A stretch of 64,000 bases of DNA from Albula goreensis (taxonomy: Eukaryota; Chordata; Actinopteri; Albuliformes; Albulidae), in assembly GCA_022829145.1 (NCBI GenBank), contig CM040752.1:25787586-25851585 (forward strand). The letters are read 5' to 3'. Both the position numbers and the translations under genes were made by a program. The first letter of the stretch is position 1, and every line of letters starts with the position of its first letter. Under the pieces are notes generated by a model. It saw nothing but the letters and a program-made list of their open reading frames with translations, was not told the origin of the DNA and ran no database searches. Shown here in pieces: positions 26,461 through 40,094 of the stretch.

Positions 26461-29400
26461 ATTAATCCACATCTGTCCATACAAATGTTTACCGCTCATA
26501 TTTCATGCTGTGTTCAGACCTGCCTGCAGAGTGCAACACATACATTACAATGCAAGATTTTTCAGCCAGAGCAACACAGGGCATCCTCCAAGCCACACCG
26601 CTGGATCAGGATGGGGATCAAAGCATATTCACTAATTCTGACTTTGAGCAAACTTCAAGGTGCATGTGTCAAAAGTCTTTTTCGAAAGCAAATCACTGAG
26701 GCTGACCAACAGCTTGTGGTGTAGCATTGCAGTGCAGTGACAGCCTGCACTGTCACCTCCTGGTAACTAGCACAAAGCTAGAAATAAGCCTGTACATTAA
26801 TGCCAAGCTTAATGCAGCAAATGTATACATGATCTACATCCTGATCGGGCAGTATTTGGGGTAGCAGTTGCTGCAAATTGCTTTTGACCTGATGGTTATG
26901 GAATCAATATAGCCAAAAATGAATTATAATTATCATGATTCAATGTAAACTATTCCAGCTATAGTTCAGTTGGATTTTAAACACAAATACATACATATTA
27001 TCTGAGTATATCTGTGATTTGTTGAAAAATGTTTATCACATACAAAAATACAAATATCTCAAAAAATAGTTCCCTTGCAGACTGTTGTTAGGCAACCCTT
27101 TGAGCAGCGTTTGATGAAGCACAGTGAGGCCCTTGGACAGAGGGATCATACTTAACAATGTATTACCACAACAACGGCGGCGAAATAGTGATCCTTCTGA
27201 ATGATCAAGTGTCTACGATCTGCCTGCAGCCTGCGCAGGTCTTCAGTGCAGACTCCGCAGCTCAGGAGAAAAAGTTATTGTGTTTGGCCTTCAGAGAAAC
27301 CTCATCCTCTTCAACCAATAGAGGATGCTGCAGCAATGAAACAGATTTACCGTTAAAACAGGGAAGTGGAATCAGGAGAAAAGGTAATGGGGGGAAATGA
27401 TTTTATATTGTTTAACCAAAATACATAGCAATTTAAATACATAATATGGTAAAACTGGTAACAATTACAGGTTATCGTGTATGTTATCATCATTTCACAT
27501 GTACTGCACATTTCATTAATGTCTACCTACTCACTTGTGTCTCTTTGAATCTTAGATATGTTTAAAAATAATGGCTAACAAGGTTTTTCAATGTGTGGCT
27601 GTAAGTGAAGAGGGCAGTTGCAGTTCTAGGCACAGGTTATTTGTAAAGTTAGTAATTTCTGTTGTTATACTACATAGGGGTTTAAAGTGTCTGAATGTAT
27701 TTTCAAATGCACTCCTTAAATAAAATATCATTAACTTGATAAAATGACCGGTTAATCAAATAATCAAAAATATTCTCAAATAAAAATATTTTGCATGATA
27801 AAATATTGTATTCCAAATACTTTTATGAAAATATTTGAAAATAAAATGCATTTGAAGAGCAGTGTGTTCAAAGTGTTATTGCTGCAGCACAAAAAAGACT
27901 CAAAACCTGGAGAGAGTTCTGAGTCTTGAGACAGTGTCCAAGAGTAAAGCTGTAAAAAATCTTGGGGATTTTTTTTCAATATTCAATGTGAATCACTTAA
28001 ACTAATGAGAGTTTTTGATGCATGGTATAAGTTATAGTCTCTCTTCAACCTTTTGGATATCAATCCCCACTATCTTGAAGTCTTTATTTTGCCTGTTCCA
28101 TGAGCTTTGTAACAGATCCACAGTGAGTCTGCGAACTCTTACTTAATCTTCATACATTCTCCATATATCTTCCAAAAGCCAAAGGGTCATTCCCCAACGA
28201 CCTTCTGTTGTTTCAGAAGCTCTGCCATTAAGGTTCCCCTTTGCCACTGCAGTCTTATTGCAGGTTGATTGAAGGGGAGTTCATAAAGTCTGGTATCTGT
28301 CTCATTCTCCCATGCTCCTGCAGTGTCTGTGAACAAAGCACACTCACTTTCACAAGTCTAGAGTCTACATTTCACATGCCCTTCATGGTGCAGTTTACAT
28401 CAAAAGCATTTTGCATTGATTCCAGGGTAACACAGTGGCTTTGAAGCGGTCCCTCAAAACCATTCAGCGTTCTCTTACACAACAGACAAGTCTATCCAGA
28501 TATTTAAATATATGTCAGCCATTGTTATGTTGGCATAACTTTATCATCACTGATGAAGTTGCAGATATAGTTCTAGCAATAATATATTTAGCAAAATATG
28601 AGAGAAACTGTCTTTCATTAATTACTTATTTCATAAATTGATATGTGCGTTTGTGCAAATACAGTATTTATAGATTAAATGTAGTTATATCTGGGTTTGT
28701 CAATTCCAGAAACAATATCCTGTCACTAACCCTAATGCTGTGGAGGGGTGGCATCTTCTTCCTCAGTGTGTAATCTTCACATTCTGCTCCATTATATTCC
28801 CAGTTCATAAAATGTTTGTGTTTAACCGGGCGCTGAAAATAACTTTAACAATGTACCTGCTTGAGACTTTCCAAGACAAGGGTCAAGGATCTGTTTTTGC
28901 TATGATAATAACAAAGTAATGCAAAGCAAAACTCAATTGAGAGCTTATAGCTCTATCAGCTGCCTGATAAATGTAAATTCTATTACCAAATGTGGCAGTT
29001 TCCTGGTTAATTGATTAATGAAATTATTTTAAACTTATAACAAGCTCAGTGATTATCATGGAATGCCAAACAAGATGTTTTCAACCTTATCTACTTTGCC
29101 CAGACCATATGAAATTGTATTTGCAAGAGAGATAAGTAAACTAAACACTGGTGAGCAGAAGTGACTATGTATCCAACACAGAAGTTCATATACACATTTA
29201 AATGGCTGGCAACCCATTTTTCTGGACTTCTGAGAGAAGAATTCCTCCAATCCTTTCAAAAGGTCATTCTACCTCATGCAAACACTGGGTTTTTAAAGGG
29301 TTTTAACAAATAATCTGATCCGACATTTTGCACTCACTCTTGCCACCCCAGCATATATTACTTGGTTGAAGCAACATAAAAATTTTCAACAGTGTATTTC

Positions 29401-31379
29401 AAGGGCATGATGAAAATTGGGAAATGGTGTTCAACTGTTGTATTTTATCAGTGCACTTTCTTCCTCTGCTGCATTATGACCAATGAACAAACAACAGAAA
29501 TTTCACATGTGATTTGTATTGAATTAAGATGAGATGGTAAAACATCTCTGTCAGTGTTCTGGGTTAGCAGAGAAAGATATTGTCACTCAACATGTATGAT
29601 GTGTAAATTTAGTTTAAAATGCCATTGGCTTAAATCCACTCAAAATGTAATCATATTGCTTGGCTTGGTAGTATGTGCATATTGAATGTTCTTTTGGCAA
29701 GCCATTGTGACATTGCACACACAAATGTATTTTGTAGTTATGTTGCTATGGCACACGTGTTTAAAAATAGAGACTCCGCTGTATGTATTTTCCCTAAAAA
29801 TTTGGATGGGTTTCCTACCACAACCACTCTTAGAATATTAATTTCCATGATGGAAAATTTTCTTCTCAGTGCGATCCTGGTCACAATCCATGGAACATTT
29901 TATGGCAGTCTGTGCGTCAGATATAACACATCCCTCCATTACATTTAACTTAAAAATCCATCTGTGAATCATAGCACACTATCCAAATAACTACACAACA
30001 GCACACAACCCAGTTTATATATACTGTTTTCATTTTTGATTGTTTCTTCACATTTACCATGAAGAAGAAAGCAACCATATCTTGACAGCATGCAGTAATT
30101 ATTTGGGTGCTATCTGTATGAATCATATACCCTACCATAACACAGCTTTTGTGAGATGCAGATATCCTACCTGCAACATTTTTAGTTTCTGGCGAAGAAA
30201 CAGACTTGTTGCTTTCTCAGTTAATAGCAAACAGTCACAAACAAGCCAAATGATGACCAGATAGTGGAGCTTTTGAGTGGTGCATGGGGTAAAGGCAAAT
30301 TAGTGGTTCCATGGTGTATCCCTGCTATTAACAGCTATCATAGGAGTTGGCTAGGTAACTACCCTTGCTGGGCTAAAATAGTGGGTAATTCTGATAAACT
30401 CATGAGTCACATTGCTCTCTAGTGACGTCCCCTGGTTAGATGAGCACCTGCAGGTTCATGAACTGAACATACAAAATATTGGATCTGCATTGCTCTGACA
30501 GCATTGGATTAGTGTCATATCTGAAGTGTGAAGAACAGCAAAAGCTAGTCTCCTTGTGAATCAGAAGACTGGTGTGTGGAGCCACTTGCTCCTGAGTCTG
30601 AAGAGGAGGCTCACAGCTGTGCTGACTACACAGCTCAGCCCCTGTGCCAGGTTTAGAAAAGATGGTTATGTAAGTGTGGAAGTGACATTTTTAGGATTAC
30701 TGCACATACATATGCTCAAGGGACTTTAGTGAGCACCCAGAAAAGGATGAGCGCACTGGCTGTTGGCCTATTTCAATACTATCTAATAGTTCTTTCTTTC
30801 ATCAGTGGCAGATCAACTTCACCAGGAGTAATGGGGAGTGATCATCACTCTACTGTGGGGTGTCTATTAAAATGGGGGCAGAGTGACCAAGTCTGGAGGT
30901 AGGACTTCCAGTGAAGTTCTAGCCAGTGATTTTCATTGTTTCACCCCATGGGGCAGAACCCAGTCAGTGCTGAGATACCATGCAGGAGGTGTCAGGCTAG
31001 AGAGTGGGCTCTGTTGTCATCACTGGACTTGCTTGTGGAAAGAGGTGCATTTATTAGGCATCCACAGTGTGGATCTGACAGTCTATGCAGTCTTCTGTTC
31101 ACATTCAGACAGTGAATTTATTGAAATGACTGACCACGGGTTGCTTGCTTCTTCCCCTCACATTGTTACGGCAAGGAAATCTGAATTAGGAGTGTGCTGA
31201 ATGATTTTTGGTGTGACCACAGGGATTTGTGCATTGGGCAACAACATCTGCAACAAAATCTTTAATGGTCTTGAAATTAAGAGATGTATATGTACATTAT
31301 GTGTAAACACAGAGTGACTCCGAATTAGTGTCAACGATCTCAACCCACCCTCTCTCTCAGTAACCCCATTCCTCAATAT

Positions 31380-31380
31380 T

Positions 31381-31411
<31 letters not shown>

Positions 31412-31436
31412 AGACACACATACGCACACATACACA
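31380..31436. repeat. (CA)n microsatellite, interrupted
   Basis: CA units with TA and GA interruptions. Confidence 0.9.
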
Positions 31437-31959
31437 CCTACACACTGAGTGGCCTACCACCTGTCTCCCATGGCGCTGATCCGCATGGTTGTGCAATCAG
31501 TGTCCCTCAGCTGGGGCGGGAACACACTGTAGTGCTGGTTTCAACCAGCTATATTTAATTAATGCAGAGATGCTGGAGGCTGCTGGTCAGTGTGGAAACA
31601 TTGCTCAGTTATACTGTTTCCATGGGGTACTGCTCACTGTTACCTACAGAAATCTATGGCCACGGTGCTCCTCACAGCCATGAGTCCAGCTCTTCAACTG
31701 TCTAGCAGGAAAAGTTATAACAGGACAGCTCCTCCTGCAGCTTGAGGAAACTGATTTAATTACTATGATCTGTGCACCGTGTTTTTGGGATCCGGGGGTA
31801 AGAGCTGAACATTTGGCACTTAACTAATGCATGCCATTAGGTTGATTGTTTTTTTTTATACACAGACTACAGATATGCCTCCCTATTCCATCCCTCCCTT
31901 CCTACCTCCCTCTCACACTCTCTCTCACTGCCTATCTGCAAACCCCATCCCAGCCAACA

Positions 31960-32165
31960 TCAACATTTGTAATGCCTTTTAAATAATAGCCCACCGTTGC
32001 GAACTAATCCAGCTTAAGTGGATGTTAATGCATTTCAGTTGCACTGTGACACTGAGGTATTTCTGTACACGGCTTTTTAAGACAATGGAGTTGCATAAAT
32101 GGAAGTGTTTAATGACACCTTCATTTGGTTGAATAAAGAGAATTTATATATGGATTGCTGTGGCC
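31960..32165. promoter_or_regulatory. Candidate conserved enhancer block
   Basis: High-complexity sequence with an OTX-type TAATCC at 32005-32010 next to an NKX2-type TTAAGTG at 32014-32020, followed by GTTAATGCATTT. The close homeodomain pair suggests a neural enhancer. Conservation is not visible here. Confidence 0.33.
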
Positions 32166-34039
32166 AACACATATGTGTTCCTGGATGTTTCAGACAAGGA
32201 TGGACCTCAGTGTGAACATCCTGTGTTGAAAATTCAACTAACTGACCAGTTCCTCACAAAACACTACTAAACTCTTTTCAGCCATTTTGAAGTAGTTCTA
32301 CTGTCACTTGTGTTTGTTTAAGAGATTTAAGGCTTGATGTAACTATGAAAAAGAGATTTTTTAAAATAAATAAATAAATGACAAAATGTTACTCTCTTCT
32401 TGGACGTCTGAGAGGAACTAACAGATTGACCGCACTCTCGGTTCCAGAAACCTCCCCCGTACAGGCAACACTTTCGTCACGTCCATCTTTGCTGTTTTTC
32501 ACAGTGTTTTGTGAGAGAACAGGAGGGACCCAATGCCAAGCCGGCCCATCTCCATGTTGAGCAGCAGTTTACTTCAGAAAGAAAAGTGTGTCATCTGGAC
32601 AGCAGTTCTCAAAGAGCCAGCCTCTCTTTGTTGATGTTCCAGTGTGCAGATTCTGGTTTTGTTTCTTGGAGAATGTTTTGAAAACCATTACACTCATAAT
32701 GCCTTTGTCTTCAGTCATTAGCATTTTTGTCACTGATTTGTGTTAGAATTATGGAAGCATGCATTTTTATTTCATTTATCCTTTATTTAATGGAAATCCC
32801 TTTGAGATCTGATCTGAAATATGGAGTCATAATCGCAATATCAAAATGAAAAAACATATAACGAGGCACTGTACAATTGATGCACGCCACAGCAATGTAC
32901 AATTGGTAAAAAAACTGAAAACAGGTGCAGTCTTTAGAATATTGAATAGTTATTATTAGAGGATGGCATTAACATGAACATTTCAAGCTAACTCTGAAGA
33001 TTATTCCAGTTTTTGGATGGAGAGTAATACAAATCATTCGAGTTATGAATCAAAAGTTCTTAAAAATGTATTTTTAAGATGTAGTTACTAGGGTGTGCCT
33101 CACATCAAGTGTTAAAGTAAATCCAGACACTTCTGCCAAGCCATTACCTGATCCCTCAATTCATTTTACTCAAACTTTGATTCTTAAGGAGTTACAACAT
33201 TCTTTAATGCATCATGTGCAAGTTTACTATGAAAGACAAGTTGGTATATGTCTCATTATATTTCCTCAAAGACTGACCAAAAATGAAATTAAAAACAAAT
33301 TTCTTATGATAATGGATCATTTCTATGTATAAATTAAAAATACTGTATACCATTTATATGAAAGTATTTTCATAATTATTTTCATAAACATTTGGACACA
33401 CTACATTACCTCACATCAGTTAGTGGACAACATTTGCTTGACAGCATGACATCAATATGATAAGCACAATTGATTATTATCATTTTAATAAAATTTTAAA
33501 TTGTAAATCTTTATTGGCAGATCATAAATATTAATATGCAACCCCATATAGCACTTATAAATATTATTTATGTCTTTTAAAATACTTGAGTTGTTTGCTA
33601 TGTTCTGGTACAGTGTAACTGGAGAATAGAACTACAAGTTAACACTACACTGAGCAGAACAAAACTGTCTTTATAATATTGTGTGCTGTTTTCTGAATAT
33701 GTTTTGCTCTGGGGTTAATCAAATTGTCTCATTATTCTTGGTTTTCTGCAGGAATATATGTCTTGCTGAAATACAGATCCTTTGTTTAGAAGTTATCAAA
33801 TGAAAATATTTTACTGGTCCTGAGCTGCTATTTTGATCCTGAGACCAGTCTCACTTCTAAGGCCAACGAAAAACTGAATAACAACAAAAAGAAACACCCC
33901 CCCCAAACCCAAAACACACACACACACACACACACATGCAAAAACACACATGCACAACTTTGTATTTCGCTCTGCTTTTCATTCTCTTTTGTGCCTGAGA
34001 CAGTTCTTACTCAGCCCATTGTTTTTAGTGAGAGGGAAA

Positions 34040-34480
34040 TGAAGGGGAAGGGATCCACCAGCGCTTCTCATTAGCACAGATACAGGGATGCCATGGCAGT
34101 GCGGTGGCCGGCCGAGCACACTGGTGATGTGGAGACAAGGTCACTTTGGATTACTGCGGCCGCTGTTTGAAGTACTTTCTTCAGGTCGCGACAGGGTTTT
34201 ATTCTTCCTTTTCCCCGCTCGCTGTAAATTTTTATGTCCCCAACTCAGGGAGCACAGATGAGTACACAGATATATTACTGTAATTATCTAATTTTACTGT
34301 GCCTTTAAAAGTAATAAATGTCCAGAGTTATGGCACTAATACTATAAAAAGGGTTTGGGCGCCCAGGATGACTTAATGGCATTGCATGAAAATGCAGAGG
34401 ATGTAGCAGAACAAGATATCACTACGGTAGAAAGATGTCCATACAATTCTATTTCTCAAATTTTTGCACTTGACGTGAAG
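34040..34480. promoter_or_regulatory. Candidate conserved enhancer block
   Basis: About 440 bases of balanced sequence including locally GC-rich words (GGTGGCCGGCCGAGCAC, GCGGCCGCTGTTTG, GGTCGCGACAGGG), then homeodomain-type CTGTAATTATCTAATTTTAC and a TTTAAAAGTAATAAATG. The mixed CpG-containing and ATTA-rich character is typical of developmental enhancers. Confidence 0.33.
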
Positions 34481-37348
34481 AATTGAATATTATTTATGTG
34501 CATGCTCATTAATTGCAAAGGTAAATTAATTAAATAGTGCTACAAAGTACAATGTAAGACCAAATTCTTTGTTAGAAAAAAATAAAATATCGGCAGGGAG
34601 GCATCATAAAGAATGAGGCTCCTTTGTACACCAGCATTATTAAAGAAATGATCTAGCTGATCTATTCAGGTCAGGATCTAGCTGACAGCTTGCAGTCAAC
34701 GTCCCTCGCCCCACTTCTGCTGTTAACGAAATGTCTGGAGCCCAAGATTATGAAAAGAGGTTTCTGGAAGAGTTGTAAGTCTTCTTTTATTCTCTAAAGT
34801 CTACTGTATCGAGTCCCATCTGGGTACCTTCTCATCAGCCTCAAGCTGTAAGAGTGGAACCTGCACTAATTCCCAAAGCCCAGTGCATCACGGGTTTGTG
34901 TATGATTGTAGATGTTGGATGGGTGTGGCAGAGTGTGGGCTCATGTCTAATCCCCCTGTAGTGTAGTCTGGTAATGTGTTCTGAGTGTGCTGGGTTAAAA
35001 CCATGAAACCTCTACATTCACACAAATGTACAATGAATCCAAGTCTGTCTCTGCTAGTTTGCTTTGGGTTGATTGTTTGGTTGTGTGTGTGGCTGTGTGA
35101 TTTATACTTCCCACCCACTAAAATAAACTTTCTTAAATTACCTGCAGAGAATGGATGCCAGTTTTGTATTGTGCGAAATAGTTCCTTCCCCTGTCATACA
35201 GATCAGACTAACAACTCCAGACTAACAACTTCATGGAATGCTTCATATCAGGGAATGTCTCTTAGTCTTCAATCTTATTTCAATAGTGTTATTTTAATGT
35301 ACTTTTTAAGTCATATTAATACTAAACTAAAAGCACATTTGTCCTAAGGGATTATTTTTATTATTTTTTGAAATTGTAGCTTTTTAATGTTATATAGTGC
35401 CATCTACTGATAAAAAGAGAGAGAAATCGACAATACCCAAGCTCCCTCTGCCATTAGTATCGTTGCGCGTCAGATCACATGTCACCCCTCAGGAAATATG
35501 ATAGCATGACTTGATAATATTACAACTGGTTTATTTGCAGCTCACAGTTCACCAGTATGACTATGAACAAGTAATTAAATTCAGCCAGCTCAAGCAGAAG
35601 AGAATTGCATGTTATTATATCAGACCACAAAAATTTGCACACTATATACAATGTAATGCAAATGAGTTTGGTACACTGACTTTGTTGCAAATATCAGAAA
35701 GCAATTAGAAGTTGAATGAGTGACAAACCCTCCCCACAGTGACGGTGTAGTGACCATGTGGTCATGCTTTTTGCATCATTTCATTTCACAAGAATCAGTA
35801 AATGCAGGGTGGGGGCATTATATATTCAGTTATCTACACACTTAGCCACAGTGCCGGACTGTTTCTTGTAATGTCAGTTGGTCCAAACATCTTTTGATGT
35901 ACTGATACATCCACTTGACAAAGATTTGAATCTGAATTGCGACACTCAGATTTTTCCTTGCATGCTGTGGGATTGTGTTCACGTTATCTCCAATGAGATT
36001 TATCAATAGAGGACTGCAAATTTCAATACACGATATTTGTATGCATAATTAGATTCTACTCTAACCTAAAATTGCAACCATGTCTGTTAAGAAATGGACA
36101 CTAGTTTTGTACAGTAAATAAGGATTGTGCATGTCTGCGAGGACACTCTGTCCTTTTTCATGACTTCTTTTATGCCATTACTAGATTTGTAATGAATTTT
36201 TTAGATTTTCCCAGCTTCAGAAGTCTGGCCTGCAAAATGATTGTTTACTCTAGGATTGAAATGCATTTGGGATCATTTCAACCTCAAATCAGTGCCAGCT
36301 CACTCCTTCTTTCTTTTTAGTGTTTTTTTTCCTGATTGATGGAGATGTGAAATATTTAAACACACTTTGTTGTTTGGGGACAATGCGCTGTAGCAGATGG
36401 GCCAGGCTCCGTGCAGGCTGAATGTATGCAAATCTCCATACAAAGCAGCCCAGGATGTTTTCAATATAACAAGACCGCCTCAGGCCCTGTTCTAATCCCC
36501 CTTTACCCACAGCCAGTGCTTTTTTATCAAGTCAAATGCCTTAAGCGTAATGTCAACTTGGACATCTGGCCACATGGTGGAAAAAAATAAATAAATAAAA
36601 TATTCTATTCAGTTGAAATATTTTTGAGATGAAACCAAAAAAAAAAAAAAAACTCAGGCTGGGACCACCACATCAATGGCACATGCAAACAAGCAGTTCT
36701 GAGTTTCAGGCGTCAGGCTAGAGGGACTTCTTTTCGCCACTTCTTCTTTCGGCAGAGGGAAGACCTAGTGGGCTCACTGACGCAACATGCTGGCTCTCTC
36801 TCCCCATACTTCCCTTTTTCTCCTTTGTTTTTTGCTCAAGGTTTTTTTCTTCCTGCTCTCCTCTTTGGGTGAGGAGTGCATTGCCTCCTCCCTTGTTTGT
36901 TTAAGCGATTGATTTCCATTATGACATGTGAGGAGCACTGCAGGCAGACACCTGGAGACACATGGCACAACTCATTACGGGCATCGTCAACCCCCACCCC
37001 CCATGATGAAACAGGGCCTTGAGCGCAAAGCCATGTGACACAGGTCCTTTTAGGAAGATAAAAGTAGTGTTTGTGTGTGTGTGAGTGTGAGTGTGCGTGT
37101 GTGTGTCTTGACAGGTTTTTTGTGGCAAACAGGAACACACACTGATTGTGTTGACTGCACATCCTCCTTGCCGGTGTGATTCCACACCGGTCAGCATAGG
37201 CCTCTCTCTCAGCAGCTGTAGGCTCTTTTACAGGGCTAGGTGTGAGCTGAGGTGTCAGGATCTCTTGAATATTTCTGAGCTGTGTTTGCTTTTGGCAATG
37301 CTGAATGTTCTCATTGACCTATATATATGGTACTAAACATGACATACA

Positions 37349-37350
<2 letters not shown>

Positions 37351-37384
<34 letters not shown>
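37351..37384. repeat. (CA)n microsatellite
   Basis: About 17 CA units. Confidence 0.9.
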
Positions 37385-37385
<1 letters not shown>

Positions 37386-38202
37386 TCATGATCTGAAAAG
37401 TGAGCCACACACCTCTATGACCACAGCAGACTCTCTTCAATAAGGCAGAGGAGACCAGAAGGGATATTAAAATAGAAAAAAATGTTATTACTATATTATT
37501 TTGAGCTCAACATCTCTCTAGTGATATGTGTCTAAACCAATACATTCAACAAGAACTCAAAAACCCAAAAGCAAAGGGTGAATTCTAATGAAATAATCAG
37601 CTTAACAGAAAAATCAAGGCACATTTATTCACAAACGTTTATTCACATAAAGTATTTGACGAACAAAAACTGTGAATTTGAAGCATATTTTTCATTCTCT
37701 TTCCCTCTTTATTGTCAGCACCTTTCTGGGGGATTTGGTGGCTCGATTTAATTTTTGAATGAATACTCTGGTTGTGTTAAAATTCCCTTGGGTCCAATCC
37801 TTATGCAGCACTCCTGGGTTCAACAGAAGCACAACTAAGTCCTGCATGACACAATCCTCTGACTGGAAATTCGTTTTGATCCAACAGTATTTAGCTGCCA
37901 AATGCCAGTGGGGCTTCAAAGCAAGCAAATTGTCTGCATTTTTTTGTAAGTCGTCAGTTATTTTTGTTTATATATGTATGTATTTATTTATTCATTTATG
38001 AACTCCTTCATTCATCAGGAATCAGCTGTTTGTCCTGATGGTTAGTTTTTTGAGTAAAGCACTGCTGAGAGTAAGAGGTTGGTTTTCCTTGTCGTTTTGT
38101 TCTCCTGGGGTGTTCGGACTGTAGATTCAACTTGGACCAAAGCCTTTGGCTGGTGCCAGCTAAATCCTGCAGACAGTGTCTAATGGAGTCTATCAGCACT
38201 GT

Positions 38203-38236
38203 TTTGTGTGTTTGTGTGTGTGTGTGTGTGTGTGTA
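38203..38236. repeat. (TG)n microsatellite
   Basis: TG units with one early TTTG interruption. Confidence 0.9.
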
Positions 38237-38859
38237 TGTGTCTTTGTTGTTTCATGTTGTCATGATGCAGAACCTGTATCTGCCAAACTTTATATGTAAT
38301 ATTTATATATGTTTTTTTCAGTCAAATTACAATTACTTTTTTTCAAATGATTTTGCAATTGGCAGGGTTTTTCACACTTGTTCATCTTTAAATTTTAAAC
38401 ATTTTGTTGACAAGTTGATAATTTCCTTTCCTTTGAATGTGTTTAATTTTTCTGAATCCAGGCTCTCTGAACCTTTGCCTCTGCCTTAATTGTCCAGATC
38501 TCAGCAGACAGGCGAGGGAGGACGACTCGACTGTTCCTTAAGATGAATTCATTCTTAATGATTTGCTGTCATTCCACTGCATTTAAAGGCGATGACCTCT
38601 TCATGCAAGCAACCGATATACAGGATACTTTTACATGATCTGAATTGAGTGTCTTCGTTATATAAATTAGTCCATTGCTTTTCAGTAGTTTTGCCTGTGG
38701 TGATGGGTGAAAGTACTGGAGGCTTTATCACAGAGTATTTCTCCCATATGACAATGATTGTTCAGCTCTTGGTATACTAAGATCAGAAATCCTGATGATA
38801 TACTGAATTCACATTTCTCCTCCCCATAAAATGAAAGAAATATTACGTTTTTATTTGAG

Positions 38860-39220
38860 AAATTGTGCATGCATGTATGTCCATTCATACATGTGTTTTT
38901 GAGTGCAAGTACATTATTCTTGTGTCTGTGTGTAATACAAAGGGTGTGTAAGTGAAAATACATAATTGTATGTTTGCCTGTAAAGTGTGTGTGTCTGCCG
39001 ATGAGTATGTAGATTTCTGTGACTGTGCGTTTGCAGAGCATGTGAACATGTGTGCATACATGTGTGTGTATGGGTGTAGCTGTGTGAGTTTTTACAGTGC
39101 ATTTGTGTATGCATGTGAGTATTTATTTGCATTAGTGTGTATATGTGTGTATGTTTTTTGAGTGTGTGTGTGTGTGTGTGTTGAGTGTAGTGTATGTGTA
39201 TGTGTGAGTGCATGTGGAGA
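38860..39220. repeat. Degenerate TG-rich tract
   Basis: About 360 bases dominated by TGTG/CATG/TATG steps with a short pure (TG)n near 39163-39181. It looks like an old, diverged GT microsatellite. The His/Thr-rich minus-strand frames across it are artefacts. Confidence 0.7.
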
Positions 39221-39289
39221 CGGGACAGTGACAGTGGATGTAAGTGTATCAGACTCACCTGTCACAGCCACGGCTGCCTCTGTGTCTGG

Positions 39290-39660
39290 AGGGTAGCGTC
39301 TCACGGTGCGGCGCGAGTGCCTCTCCTACCAGCCACAACCTGGCTACAGCTCCGAAGCGACACACCTCCCTGTGTCCCAGATCTGCAGGCCGAGATCCTC
39401 CGGCCCCTCAGTGACCCCGGACACCACGCTCCGACTGACATGCCTCTCTGCCCGGGCTGGCACGGCCTGCGAACAGCAGGCTGCTTGGTGGTGCGACAGG
39501 CGCAGCTTGGCCTGTACAGAGACGCAGGCCTCACCTCAGCCGCTGCAGCGAGGCGGGGGCTGAGGCGGCTCCACCACAGCTCCAGCCTCCTGCGCCGAAA
39601 AACAACTCCGAGGGCATGCAAGTGCAGCTGTGATCGGCTGCCGTGACGCGGCTGAATGCA
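39290..39660. promoter_or_regulatory. Orphan CpG island in the gene desert
   Basis: I count about 30 CpG dinucleotides in roughly 365 bases of clearly GC-rich sequence, which would meet usual CpG-island criteria. It is isolated between a TG-rich tract and a (TA)n tract, 31 kb from bhlhe23 and 13 kb from the end of slc17a9. Several overlapping frames stay open (plus 39194-39646 and 39306-39563, minus 39301-39885), as expected from GC-rich DNA with few stops. None gives a recognisable protein. It could be the promoter of an unannotated noncoding transcript, a distal regulatory island or an exon of an unknown gene. Confidence 0.5.
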
Positions 39661-39967
39661 ACAGACCAGATTGCTTGGCACCAGAGTGACCATCATCTGG
39701 TGGGAGGGGAGAGACAGGGCTGGGTGCACATGAAAGAGGGAGAAAAATATGGTGGATTTTTTGTTGTTTTTTTGTTTCCCATGCCAAAGCCTGGGAGCAA
39801 AATAAATCCATACTCGAACTGCAAAAAATGCTAAGATTTCCTGCACAAATATACAATATCTCAACATTGCTGCATAGGTTTGCATTTAAATTGTAAGATG
39901 GATGAAGGTAGAGATGTCATTCCAGTTGTTATTGCTCTTGTGATGTATTTTATAATGTATGTATACA

Positions 39968-40094
<127 letters not shown>

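Larger units (their letters stand above)
25091..31960. other. Intergenic DNA, AT-rich
   Basis: No gene is supportable. It contains the possible LINE tail at 25690-25770, a CT microsatellite at 26079-26115, an enhancer-like block with a C-rich tract at 26170-26460 and a CA microsatellite at 31380-31436. The 105-residue open frame at 30883-31200 has no recognisable domain and no clear splice sites. Between 27.4 and 30.3 kb I see only AT-rich unique sequence. Confidence 0.55.
32166..39240. other. Intergenic DNA with microsatellites
   Basis: No gene is supportable. It contains CA/GT microsatellites at 33914-33936, 37068-37107, 37351-37384 and 38203-38236, enhancer-like blocks at about 34040-34480 and 38490-38680, a CTCF-like motif at 35397-35410 and a long TG-rich stretch at 38860-39220 that makes spurious His/Thr-rich frames. 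Confidence 0.55.

Noticed and set aside
30883-31200. 105-residue plus-strand open frame
   Set aside because: No domain, no signal peptide or known motif, and length within chance for a 64-kb window.
38914-39304. His/Thr-rich minus-strand frames
   Set aside because: Translation of a degenerate TG/CA repeat tract.
39301-39885. 194-residue minus-strand open frame across the CpG island
   Set aside because: Arg/Ser/Ala-rich translation typical of GC-rich DNA with few stops, competing with other open frames on both strands, no known domain and no convincing splice sites.
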